Source of the DNA: an uncultured Selenomonas sp. | GTDB lineage: Bacteria; Bacillota; Negativicutes; Selenomonadales; Selenomonadaceae | Length of the DNA stretch: 15,763 nucleotides | Direction: 5' to 3' | Assembly (NCBI GenBank): GCA_905373085.1 | Contig: CAJPRR010000040.1 | Span: 1-15,763 of the forward strand | Part shown: one piece after another, positions 1-6,260 of the stretch | How positions within the stretch are numbered: position 1 is the first letter of the stretch | Layout: each line of letters opens with the position of its first letter | The notes under the pieces: model-generated | What the model saw: only the letters and a program-made list of their open reading frames with translations | Told to the model about the DNA's origin: nothing | Databases searched by the model: none | Translations under genes and position numbers: made by a program

Positions 1-289
1 CCGTGTCGAGCGCGAGCGTCAAGTCATCGCCCGCCGCCGCCGCACGCACGCCGATCTCGGCGATGTAAGCGGGCGCCGTGTTCTCCACGCGGCACGCCTC
101 CGCCGCCTGCTTCAAATCGTGCCCCTTGAGAAGCTCCGGCAGCTTCGCGACGAAATCGCTCGCGCCCCTTCCCGCCTGACGGTAGAAGCGAAAACGCTCG
201 ATGGCGATGACCGCGACAACGATCGAGCATACCAAGAGGACGTACATGACAGGGCCGCCCTTTTGAAATAATTCCCAAGTATTCTCCAC
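1..289 (-). CDS. exbB: ExbB/TolQ/MotA-family proton channel, N-terminal part (cut by window edge)
   Basis: Only the first 96 codons are present; the gene runs off the left edge. The translation begins MENTWELFQKGGPVMYVLLV and continues with a hydrophobic helix (about residues 14-31) ending in AIERFRFYRQ. This GGPVMY-helix-IERF pattern is the N-terminal signature of ExbB/TolQ inner-membrane proteins, which use the proton motive force to energise TonB-dependent outer-membrane import. The start is GTG at 289-287, chosen because an AAGGAG ribosome site lies 8 bases upstream (298-303); an ATG-only search would miss it. A good promoter and a palindrome lie upstream. ExbD and TonB would be expected beyond the edge but cannot be seen. 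TolQ is the main alternative; the family call is firm, the subtype less so. Confidence 0.85.
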   Translation of the reverse strand, partial: MENTWELFQKGGPVMYVLLVCSIVVAVIAIERFRFYRQAGRGASDFVAKLPELLKGHDLKQAAEACRVENTAPAYIAEIGVRAAAAGDDLTLALDT

Positions 290-357
290 AAGAACATCTC
301 CTTCAAGAATTTTCTATCTGAATACCGCTGATATCGGTTATTCCTATCACGTCTGTG

Positions 358-386
358 AGTATAGCACATACCTCGTTAAAGTTCAA
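358..386 (-). promoter_or_regulatory. Sigma-70-type promoter of the exbB-like gene
   Basis: On the minus strand, -35 TTGAAC (386-381) and -10 TATACT (363-358) are separated by exactly 17 bases. The -10 lies about 70 bases upstream of the GTG start. Both boxes match the consensus at five of six positions. Confidence 0.75.
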
Positions 387-411
387 TATGAAAATGAAAT
401 TTGTTCATATT
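385..411. promoter_or_regulatory. Candidate operator (Fur-like palindrome) over the exbB -35 box
   Basis: A perfect 8-bp inverted repeat, AATATGAA (385-392) and TTCATATT (404-411), is separated by 11 A/T-rich bases. Its left arm overlaps the -35 box of the exbB promoter, so a bound protein would block transcription. The inner 19 bases (389-407) run TGAAAAT-GAAAT-TTGTTCA, which resembles Fur-family boxes in size and composition. That Fur itself binds is inferred from ExbB genes commonly being iron-regulated. Confidence 0.45.
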
Positions 412-507
412 TGAAGAAAGATTCACTTTTTAGCGAGCGATTGCGTGCAACAGGTACATACCATCCGCAAGGAATGCGGCATCAACATCTGAATGCGCTG
501 CAAAAGC

Positions 508-540
508 AAAAACACCGCAAGCATTGCTTGCGGTGTTTTT
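508..540 (-). terminator. Intrinsic terminator after the DUF4198 gene
   Basis: A perfect 15-bp stem (508-522 with 526-540) has a 3-base loop; its core is CACCGCAAGC/GCTTGCGGTG, flanked by A5 and T5. It lies 43 bases past the stop codon of the 583-1305 gene and separates it from the exbB promoter. It is symmetrical and could work in both directions. The remaining bases between 412 and 507 show no gene, only a weak 5-bp inverted repeat (465-479). Confidence 0.9.
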
Positions 541-582
541 ACTGCGCCTAAGCGCGTATAGTTTCACGAATCGAAGCCGCTC

Positions 583-1305
583 TTACTCGGCCGGAATGAT
601 GAACGAAAGCGAGCTGAAGATCTTCTCCGTCACGATCGGATCGTCCGTGGGGAAGCCGACTTCGACGCCGATGACGTTGAGGCCGTTGTTCGCCACATGC
701 ACGGTGATGTAGCCGTTCGCATCCGCGTTCGTTTCCGTCGTGAGATCGCCGAGCACGTCGGCAATGACGGGCGCATTCGCATACGGCTGGCCGTCCTTGT
801 AGATGCGCAGGCGCAACGTGTCACCGCGGCGAAGCGTCAGAGGATTGACTGCGGGAACGATCTGGATCGGCACGTTGTAGAGGCCGCCCGGCTTCACGGC
901 CGCGTTCCAGTAATGCACGTTGTACTTGCGCGCGTACGTCACCGCCTTGAGATTTTCAACGCTCTCATAGTCGCGCGTCGGAATGACCTGGCCGTCCGTC
1001 GTCTTGGCAAAATAGCCGTAATCGAAGAACGTCGCCGTCACGCCGAGGTCATCGCCCGGCACAACAATCACATGGTTGCCCGCATCGACGCGCTCGACCG
1101 TCGTCGGCTCGAAGTTCACATCATAGGCGTCGATGCGCTGCACGCACGCAGGATCATAAGCGTTGTCCAAGGGGCCTTCGCCGAGCACGAGCGCCTTCTG
1201 ATCGAGGCGGTTCGCATAGAACACGCCGTGCGCATCCGTCGGCGCCGCATACATGCCCAGACCCACAAATGCGCCGAGCGCCGCTGCCAAAAGCTTCTTC
1301 TTCAT
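583..1305 (-). CDS. Secreted DUF4198-family protein (putative periplasmic metal-handling protein)
   Basis: This 240-residue protein has a clear signal peptide (MKKK, hydrophobic stretch to residue 21, cleavage expected after TDA at 23-25), so the mature protein would begin with His26 (HGVFYANRL). The C-terminal half resembles the DUF4198 family: PIQIVPAVNPLTLRRGD (146-162), DGQPYANAPV (171-180) and a tandem beta-sandwich segment ETNADANGYITVHV (191-204). Family members are often encoded near nickel or cobalt uptake genes and are thought to be periplasmic metal-binding proteins; the substrate here is not shown. The ATG at 1305 has a GGGAGG ribosome site and a well-formed promoter upstream, and the gene ends at a strong terminator, so it is probably a single-gene unit. 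Its downstream neighbour is exbB-like. Confidence 0.75.
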   Translation of the reverse strand: MKKKLLAAALGAFVGLGMYAAPTDAHGVFYANRLDQKALVLGEGPLDNAYDPACVQRIDAYDVNFEPTTVERVDAGNHVIVVPGDDLGVTATFFDYGYFAKTTDGQVIPTRDYESVENLKAVTYARKYNVHYWNAAVKPGGLYNVPIQIVPAVNPLTLRRGDTLRLRIYKDGQPYANAPVIADVLGDLTTETNADANGYITVHVANNGLNVIGVEVGFPTDDPIVTEKIFSSLSFIIPAE

Positions 1306-1338
1306 TCTTCATCCTCCCATCGAGAACCATTCACTCTG

Positions 1339-1356
1339 TGGAACACATTCGTTCCA
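1339..1356. repeat. Inverted repeat in the DUF4198 leader
   Basis: TGGAAC (1339-1344) and GTTCCA (1351-1356) form a perfect 6-bp inverted repeat with a 6-base spacer. It sits between the -10 box and the ribosome site, close to the predicted transcription start. It could be an operator or a small leader hairpin; nothing in the sequence separates these. Confidence 0.35.
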
Positions 1357-1365
1357 TGCCTTTAT

Positions 1366-1394
1366 ATTATAGTACAAATGATATGGAATTGCAA
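1366..1394 (-). promoter_or_regulatory. Sigma-70-type promoter of the DUF4198 gene
   Basis: On the minus strand, -35 TTGCAA (1394-1389), a 17-base spacer and a perfect -10 TATAAT (1371-1366). It begins 26 bases after the fic stop codon. I see no convincing terminator in those 26 bases (only a 5-bp AAAAG/CTTTT stem), so read-through from fic is possible. Confidence 0.8.
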
Positions 1395-1419
1395 GAAAGC
1401 GTCCCACGAAAAGTCGCTT

Positions 1420-2112
1420 TTACCTTTTCGCACAGAACAACCGCAGCCGCTCCTCTTCCTCTTTCTGCAGCTCCTTCGCAAAAGCGACGAACCCCTGCAA
1501 ATCCTCCGTATTGAGATAGTTCATATAACGCTTCCTTTCTTCGACGGGGATGACGATCGGAGCTTCCTTTTCCTGCAGACAGCTGTAGGCGATGAGTGCA
1601 CGCCCCACACGGCCGTTGCCATCGGAAAACGGGTGGATGCGCTCGAAGCGGATGTGCTGTCGGCAGATGGCAGCGATCTTGTCCTCGGCGGACTTCGCCG
1701 CCGCCAGCTGCGCCGCGAGGTCGAGCAGCCAGTTCTGCAGATCCGTCGACACGAGATAGGGCGGCGTCGGGACGAAATCCGCTCCGACGATGAGATTCGG
1801 AATCTCTTTGAATCGTCCGGCGACGCCCTCGATCGCGTCCTTGCAAAGCATGGCATGGACTTCCTTGATGAAGTCGAGCGAAAGGGCGCGTTCCCTCGCC
1901 AAGCTCTGCTGCAGAAAGTCCATGAAGCTCTTGTAGTTCAAAACTTCGTGCATTTCCCGAAGCTCCATGGCACGCGGAATGTAGCCATCGAGCAGCAGGC
2001 TCTTCGTATCGCCCTGCGACAAGGTGTTTCCCTCGATCGCCGTAGAATGATGCGCCATGCGCACCATCAAGTCGTCCCAATAATCCAGACTCAAAGCGGC
2101 AATATCGATCAT
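1420..2112 (-). CDS. Fic-domain protein (predicted AMPylase/NMP transferase, class II auto-inhibited)
   Basis: This 230-residue protein carries a complete Fic active-site motif, HPFSDGNGRVGR (160-171), with catalytic His160 and the Asp/Gly-Asn-Gly-Arg anion-hole residues. A flap-like segment, GRFKEIPNLIVG (99-110), precedes it. Near the N-terminus STAIEG (23-28) matches the inhibitory motif [S/T]xxxE[G/N], placing it among Fic proteins whose own N-terminal helix blocks ATP binding. Such enzymes usually transfer AMP to Ser/Thr/Tyr of a target protein; the target is unknown. The ATG at 2112 was chosen because AGAGGAG lies 8 bases upstream; the ATG at 2118 would be only 2 bases from it. No antitoxin-like partner gene is adjacent. 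It is cytoplasmic: no signal or membrane segment. Confidence 0.88.
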   Translation of the reverse strand: MIDIAALSLDYWDDLMVRMAHHSTAIEGNTLSQGDTKSLLLDGYIPRAMELREMHEVLNYKSFMDFLQQSLARERALSLDFIKEVHAMLCKDAIEGVAGRFKEIPNLIVGADFVPTPPYLVSTDLQNWLLDLAAQLAAAKSAEDKIAAICRQHIRFERIHPFSDGNGRVGRALIAYSCLQEKEAPIVIPVEERKRYMNYLNTEDLQGFVAFAKELQKEEEERLRLFCAKR

Positions 2113-2149
2113 GACCATCTCTCCTCTGCACGAATTTTTCTTCCTTGGC

Positions 2150-2158
2150 ATTATACCA
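2150..2158 (-). promoter_or_regulatory. Extended -10 promoter of the fic gene
   Basis: TGGTATAAT on the minus strand is a perfect -10 box with the TGn extension. No good -35 is present 17 bases upstream (TTCATG), as is usual for extended -10 promoters. It lies between the operon terminator at 2209-2243 and the fic start at 2112. Confidence 0.65.
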
Positions 2159-2208
2159 CAGCGCCGCCCCTTCATGAAGAAAAACGCGAAAAACCGCCGT
2201 ACCTGCCC

Positions 2209-2243
2209 AAAAAGGCAGCCGCTCTCTGACGAACGGCTGCCTT
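2209..2243 (-). terminator. Intrinsic terminator of the metal ABC operon
   Basis: A 10-bp perfect stem (AAGGCAGCCG at 2212-2221 with CGGCTGCCTT at 2234-2243) and a 12-base loop, followed on the minus strand by a T-run (2213-2209). It lies 50 bases past the last permease gene. Confidence 0.85.
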
Positions 2244-2292
2244 GCTGCTTCTCTCAACGTGTACGGCTTCTCCCAAGTCATGAGGCTTCCTT

Positions 2293-3393
2293 TCAGAGCA
2301 CATACTCCTCGCAGAGCGCACGATAGCGTTCCTCGCCCTTTTCCGTCAGCAGGTAGTAGCCGCCCGAGCGGCGCACGATGCCGGCTTCCTTCAGCCTCTC
2401 GCTGACATGCCGCATCTCCCTTTCGCTCCAGCGCAGGTGCTCGGCGATGTCGCGCACGGCGTTTTCCTCGCTGTAGAGGTTCTCGGCGGTATGCGTGCCG
2501 AGGTGAATGATCAGAAGTTCCTCCTTGAGCCGCGCCTTGCGCCGCATGCGCTTCAAGCGCCGCGTGATGACGCCCTTCGGATGGACGAAGACGGCGACGA
2601 CGTAGATGAGCATGTTGGCGAGCGCGCACATGCCCGCCATCGAAGCGTTGAAGCGAAGCGCGAGCGCGAATCCGACGAGGCTTCCCGCAACGCCGAAGAG
2701 CACGGCGAAAAGGAGCGTGTGATGCAGGCGCTTCGTGAAGAGAAGCGCCGTCGCTGCAGGAGCGATGAAGAACGAGATGACGAGGATCGAGCCGACGGCG
2801 TCGAACGCCGCGACCGTCGTCAAAGAGATCAAGGTCATGAGCGCGTAGAATATCGCGCCCGTCGCCATGCCGATGAGACGCGCATTCTCCTCGTCGAAGG
2901 TCGAAAGCTTGAGTTCCTTGTAAAAGAGCGTGATGAACGCCGCGTTGACGAGGAAGATCGCGCCCATCTTGACGGCAGATGCCGCGACCTCGTGCCCGAA
3001 AAGCGTCACCGTATCGAGTCCTGCGTAGACGACCTCGCCCATCAGCACCATGTCAGTGTCGAGGTGCACGTTGCCCGCATACTTGCTGATGAGGATGACG
3101 GCGAGTGAGAAGAGCATAGGAAAGACGATGCCGATCGCGTCGTCGCTCTTCGTCGTCTTCGTCTTTCCCAGAAGCTCGACGAGCAGCACCGTGACGACGC
3201 CCATGAGCGCCGCGCCGAAAAGCAGCCACGGCGACGAGAGGTCGCGCACGAGAAAGAACGCGAGCACGATGCCGAGGAGCACCGTGTGACTGATCGCATC
3301 CGCCATCATCGAGAGATTGCGCAGCAGAAGGAACACGCCGGGCAGGGCGCACGCCGCCGCCGTCAAAGCGAGCACAGCGAGAGAATCGGTCAT
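2293..3393 (-). CDS. mntC: Metal ABC transporter permease fused to a C-terminal winged-helix domain
   Basis: This 366-residue protein is the second permease of the importer. Residues 1-275 form a multi-helix ABC-3 membrane domain with the family's FDAVGSILVISFFIAP segment (197-212). A basic hinge (RRLKRMRRKARLK, 278-290) leads to a cytoplasmic domain of about 80 residues with the helix-turn-helix pattern of DtxR/MntR-type regulators: AVRDIAEHLRWSEREMRHVS (312-331), KEAGIVRR (335-342), then a wing, YYLLTEKGEERY (346-357). The regulator's metal-binding dimerisation domain is absent. Bacillus MntC also carries a C-terminal extension. The start at 3393 has AAGGAGGG upstream and overlaps the previous stop as ATGA, so translation is coupled. 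The metal is most likely Mn, or Zn/Fe. Confidence 0.85.
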   Translation of the reverse strand: MTDSLAVLALTAAACALPGVFLLLRNLSMMADAISHTVLLGIVLAFFLVRDLSSPWLLFGAALMGVVTVLLVELLGKTKTTKSDDAIGIVFPMLFSLAVILISKYAGNVHLDTDMVLMGEVVYAGLDTVTLFGHEVAASAVKMGAIFLVNAAFITLFYKELKLSTFDEENARLIGMATGAIFYALMTLISLTTVAAFDAVGSILVISFFIAPAATALLFTKRLHHTLLFAVLFGVAGSLVGFALALRFNASMAGMCALANMLIYVVAVFVHPKGVITRRLKRMRRKARLKEELLIIHLGTHTAENLYSEENAVRDIAEHLRWSEREMRHVSERLKEAGIVRRSGGYYLLTEKGEERYRALCEEYVL

Positions 3394-4259
3394 GCCTCTT
3401 CCCTCCTTCCGCGCTTTCTGAACGCGCCCCGCTTGCCGAAGAACATGGACAAAAAGGCGATGGCAGAAGCCGCGAGGATGATGCTCGGCCCCGTCGACAT
3501 TCCCTGCTCCAGCGTGCTCGCATAGGTGCCTAAGAGCGCGGCGACGACGCCGAAGACGGCGCTCAGGAAGAGCACGCGCGAAAAATTGTCCGACCATTGA
3601 CTCGCTGCGACGCACGGGATGATGAGGAACGAGCTGATGAGAATCGCGCCGACCGCCTTGATGCCGATGCCGATGACGGCGATCGTCAAAAAGGGAAGCA
3701 GGACTTGCAGCAGGCTCACGGGAAGACCCACGGCACGCGCATACTCGGCGTCAAAGACGAAGACCTTGAGTTCCTTGTAGAACGCGAAGAGCAGCGCCGC
3801 GCAGAGCGCAGCGACGAAGGCGATAAGCTTCACGTCGGCTTCGAGCATGTACGCCGCCTGCCCGAAGATGTACGTCTCAAGCCCCGCCTGCGACGCGCCG
3901 CGATAGGCTTCGTTCCCTTGAATGAAACTCTTCAGGACCATGCCGAGGCCGAAGAAGCCCGAGAGGAAGATCGCGAGGTTCGCGTTGAGTCCGACGCGCG
4001 TGTTCTCGTGCGCCGCCTGAATGGCAAAAAAGGTGACGGCGGCCGCCGCCATCGCGCCGACGAGCAGCACGGCGGGACTGCGCGTCGAAAACGCCATGAA
4101 GGCGAGGACAACGCCTGGAAACGTCGCATGCCCGATGGCGTCGCCGATGAGGCTCTGCCCCTTGTAGACGCTCAGAGCGCCGACGGGAGCCGCGACCGCC
4201 GCGAGAAGCGCCGTGCCGAGGGCGATGATCTGAAAGGTATAGTTCGTCAAGATCTCCAT
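3390..4259 (-). CDS. mntD: Metal (Mn/Zn/Fe) ABC transporter permease, first of two
   Basis: A 289-residue ABC-3 family inner-membrane permease with about eight to nine hydrophobic helices. Family landmarks are VGALSVYKGQSLIGDAIGHA near the N-terminus, YKELKVFVFDAEYARAVGLP in the middle and GIGIKAVGAILISSFLIIP in the last third. It would form the translocation path with the product of the following gene. The ATG at 4259 is preferred over that at 4265 because AAGGAG lies 8 bases from it and only 2 from the other; the upstream ATG would overlap the ATPase stop as ATGA. The short basic tail (RKRGRREEA) lacks the winged-helix domain of its partner. The mntC/mntD labels for the two permeases follow the Bacillus layout and could be swapped (troC/troD) in another scheme. 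Confidence 0.88.
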   Translation of the reverse strand: MEILTNYTFQIIALGTALLAAVAAPVGALSVYKGQSLIGDAIGHATFPGVVLAFMAFSTRSPAVLLVGAMAAAAVTFFAIQAAHENTRVGLNANLAIFLSGFFGLGMVLKSFIQGNEAYRGASQAGLETYIFGQAAYMLEADVKLIAFVAALCAALLFAFYKELKVFVFDAEYARAVGLPVSLLQVLLPFLTIAVIGIGIKAVGAILISSFLIIPCVAASQWSDNFSRVLFLSAVFGVVAALLGTYASTLEQGMSTGPSIILAASAIAFLSMFFGKRGAFRKRGRREEA

Positions 4260-4261
4260 CG

Positions 4262-4984
4262 TCATCGCTCCTTCGAGCGGAAGGCGAGCGCGAGCGCCGC
4301 TTCCTTGTCCATGTCCTTCAAGTAGCCGCTCGCCTTGATCGTGCGGTTCAGGACGACGAGATAGTCGAAGTACATGTCGAGCGTCGAGAGGTCATGATGC
4401 ACGGCGATCACCGTTTTCCTTGCCTTCTGCAGCGCGACGAATTTCTCCATGACGATGCGCTCCGTCGTCTCGTCCACGCCCGCGAGCGGCTCGTCCATGA
4501 TGTAGAGATCGCTTTCCTGCGCGAGTGCGCGCGCGATGAAGACGCGCTGCTTCTGCCCGCCCGACAGCTCCGAAATCTGGCGATCGGCGAGCTTTTCAAG
4601 CTGCATCTCAGCGAGCGCCGCCCGCGCCCTCTCGCGATCCTCCCTGCCCGGGCGGCGCATGAGTCCGATATGCACATAGCGTCCCATGAGCACGACGTCG
4701 AACACCGTCGTCGGAAAATCCCAGTTGACCGCGCCGCGCTGCGGCACATAAGCGATGCGCTCGCGCACCTCGTCGATCGTCTTGCCCCAAAGGCGCACAT
4801 AGCCCGCAACGGGCTTTTCGAGGCCGAGGACTCCCTTCAGGAGCGTCGATTTTCCCGCGCCGTTCGGCCCGACGATCGCACATCGCACACCCGTCGGCAC
4901 ATCGAGATCGATGTCCCAGAGCACCGCGCTCTCGCGGTACGCCATCGTCACATCCTCCACATGAAGCAGCATCTTTTCTCCCAT
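4262..4984 (-). CDS. mntB: Metal ABC transporter ATP-binding protein
   Basis: A 240-residue ABC ATPase with every motif intact: Walker A GPNGAGKST (39-47), Q-loop Gln82, signature LSGGQKQR (140-147), Walker B LYIMDEP (160-166), D-loop AGVD (168-171) and switch His197 in VHHDLS. The length and the VLMGRYVHIGLMRRP segment (98-112) fit ATPases of the Mn/Zn ABC-3 importers. It would power the two permeases encoded immediately downstream. The ATG at 4984 was chosen; AAGGCGG precedes it closely, and a second ATG four codons on (MLLHVEDV) is possible. Spacing from the binding-protein gene is 90 bases and contains a terminator, whereas the following genes overlap. Confidence 0.92.
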   Translation of the reverse strand: MGEKMLLHVEDVTMAYRESAVLWDIDLDVPTGVRCAIVGPNGAGKSTLLKGVLGLEKPVAGYVRLWGKTIDEVRERIAYVPQRGAVNWDFPTTVFDVVLMGRYVHIGLMRRPGREDRERARAALAEMQLEKLADRQISELSGGQKQRVFIARALAQESDLYIMDEPLAGVDETTERIVMEKFVALQKARKTVIAVHHDLSTLDMYFDYLVVLNRTIKASGYLKDMDKEAALALAFRSKER

Positions 4985-5039
4985 ATTCCGCCTTCTTTCC
5001 CTAAAATCAGCCAACTCGACCGCATCGAACGACAAAAGC

Positions 5040-5063
5040 AAAAAAGGGCGGTCGCCCGCCCTT
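5040..5063 (-). terminator. Intrinsic terminator inside the metal ABC operon
   Basis: An 8-bp perfect GC-rich stem (AAGGGCGG 5044-5051 with CCGCCCTT 5056-5063) with a 4-base loop is followed on the minus strand by T6 (5045-5040). It begins 11 bases after the binding-lipoprotein stop codon and precedes the ATPase gene. Partial termination here would give more binding protein than transporter. I see no good separate promoter for the ATPase between 4985 and 5040. Confidence 0.85.
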
Positions 5064-5074
5064 CTTCCCTTTCC

Positions 5075-6031
5075 TTACTTCAGATGACTGACGATCAGAT
5101 CGACGTCAAAACGATACATGTCGATGAACGTATCTCCCTTCTGCCCTGCGGGTGCGAGCGAATCGGAAAACAGTTCATTGCCCTCGCCGCCGACGATCTC
5201 GACATCGAAGCCCTTCGACCGCACGATTTCCTGCAGCTTCTTCATGCGCTCGGGATTCGTTGTGCTCTCGGCGAAGACCGCCTTGACCTTGTGTGCGACG
5301 ATGAAGTCCGCCGTCTTTTCAATGTCGGCATTCGCCACCTCGGAATTCGTGCTCACGCCCTGCGGCGCGACGACCGTCATGCCATAGCTCTTCGAGAAAT
5401 AGTTGAAAGCGTCGTGCGGCGTGACGAGGTTGCGCTTGCCTTCGGGAATCGAGGCGATCTTCTCCTTGACCTCGGCATCGAGCGCATCGAGCTTGGCGAG
5501 GTACGCGGCGCAGTTCGCCCGGATCTCCTTCTCATGCTCGGGCACGAGCTTGGAGAGACTCTCCGCCGCCTTCTCCGTCGCCTTCTTGTAGAGCGCAATG
5601 CTGAACCAGAAGTGCGGGTCAACGACGCTCTCGCCGTCCTCTTCCATGCGCAGTACAGCATCCGCAGGGAAGTCCGCCGTCACCGCCGTCCCGCGCTTTT
5701 CAAGGATTTCGACCATCTTGCCCTCGAAATGCAGCCCGTGGTAAAGCACGAGATCGGCGTCCTTGAGCTTTTTGAGATCCGCCGGCTGCGCGACGTAAAG
5801 ATGCGGGTCTTCTCCCGCCGGAATGACGAGGTCAATATCGACGTAGTCGCCCGCCAGCTCCTTCGTCATGTCGGCGAGAAACGACGTCGTCACCGTGACC
5901 TTCTTCCTGCCCGAGGGCGCATCCCCCGCCGCACCGCCGCAGCCCGCCGTCAGGAGCGCTGCCGCTAGGCACAGAGCCAGCAGGAACAGTCCCTTGCCGT
6001 TCCCACGAAGCATCCTCTTCAAAAAATTCAT
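5075..6031 (-). CDS. mntA: Metal ABC transporter substrate-binding lipoprotein (Mn/Zn type, cluster A-I)
   Basis: A 318-residue lipoprotein: basic N-terminus, hydrophobic stretch and lipobox LTAGC with Cys31 as the lipidated residue. It belongs to the TroA/ZnuA/PsaA family. Expected metal ligands are His77 (GEDPHLY), His140 (VDPHFW), His206 (TPHDAFNYF) and Asp290 (LFSDSLAP). The third ligand is His as in TroA and ZnuA, not Glu as in PsaA/MntC-type Mn binders, but the His-rich loop of ZnuA is missing. The segment PQGVSTNSEVANADIEK (223-239) and FAESTTNPERM resemble the MntA/TroA branch. It captures the metal at the membrane surface and delivers it to the permeases. Start 6031 has AAGAAGG upstream. 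It is the first gene of the unit, with a promoter at 6065-6093. Confidence 0.9.
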   Translation of the reverse strand: MNFLKRMLRGNGKGLFLLALCLAAALLTAGCGGAAGDAPSGRKKVTVTTSFLADMTKELAGDYVDIDLVIPAGEDPHLYVAQPADLKKLKDADLVLYHGLHFEGKMVEILEKRGTAVTADFPADAVLRMEEDGESVVDPHFWFSIALYKKATEKAAESLSKLVPEHEKEIRANCAAYLAKLDALDAEVKEKIASIPEGKRNLVTPHDAFNYFSKSYGMTVVAPQGVSTNSEVANADIEKTADFIVAHKVKAVFAESTTNPERMKKLQEIVRSKGFDVEIVGGEGNELFSDSLAPAGQKGDTFIDMYRFDVDLIVSHLK

Positions 6032-6064
6032 ACTGCACCTTCTTTCAAGATTTTCTTAGCATGT

Positions 6065-6093
6065 AGTATAGCACGTTCCTCGGAGGTTGTAAA
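6065..6093 (-). promoter_or_regulatory. Sigma-70-type promoter of the metal ABC operon
   Basis: On the minus strand, -35 TTTACA (6093-6088), a 17-base spacer and -10 TATACT (6070-6065), 34 bases upstream of the lipoprotein start. Each box matches the consensus at five of six positions. Confidence 0.78.
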
Positions 6094-6161
6094 TGAGATA
6101 GAGTATCATTATTTTAATTATATCTGAAAGTTTTTATGATAAGGTTCATCTATGAACGTGC
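6071..6161. promoter_or_regulatory. Divergent intergenic region with inverted repeats (candidate metal-regulator sites)
   Basis: Between the two divergent promoters are several inverted repeats. GCACGTTC (6071-6078) and GAACGTGC (6154-6161) are perfect 8-bp arms 75 bases apart. GTTCAT-CT-ATGAAC (6144-6157) is a compact palindrome. TATCAT (6104-6109) pairs with ATGATA (6136-6141) across an A/T-rich core. The position between a metal importer and an Fe-S gene suggests a metal-responsive repressor (MntR, Zur or Fur); no single box matches a known consensus well enough to choose. Confidence 0.35.
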
Positions 6162-6176
6162 CGTATCACATGCCTA

Positions 6177-6204
6177 TTGACAATTCAGAAAAAGCAGCTA
6201 ATAT
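6177..6204 (+). promoter_or_regulatory. Sigma-70-type promoter of mrp
   Basis: A perfect -35 TTGACA (6177-6182) is followed by a 16-base spacer and TAATAT (6199-6204), a four-of-six -10 box. It lies 57 bases upstream of the mrp start. Confidence 0.65.
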
Positions 6205-6260
6205 AGAGGATATACCTTATTAAATTAGAGATATTTTCCATGATAAAGGAGAGATTCATC

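Noticed and set aside
697..2229. A 510-residue open frame on the plus strand opposite DUF4198 and fic.
   Set aside because: It runs through two promoters and two recognisable genes on the other strand and shows no family motif; a GC-bias shadow.
2113..2280. A small minus-strand frame (MTWEKPYTLREAARQPFVRE...) with a fair ribosome site just after the last permease gene.
   Set aside because: It runs straight through the operon terminator and the fic promoter and then into fic in another frame, without a stop of its own near by. More likely chance than a small protein.
4394..5968. A 524-residue open frame on the plus strand opposite the ABC ATPase and lipoprotein genes.
   Set aside because: Composition is Arg/His/Asp-rich with no recognisable domain, and the opposite strand carries complete ABC motifs and a terminator.
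5887..6031. The high Ala/Gly content after the lipobox as a possible repeat or frameshift.
   Set aside because: It is the normal flexible tether following the lipidated Cys31 of binding lipoproteins, and the frame is continuous into the conserved domain.
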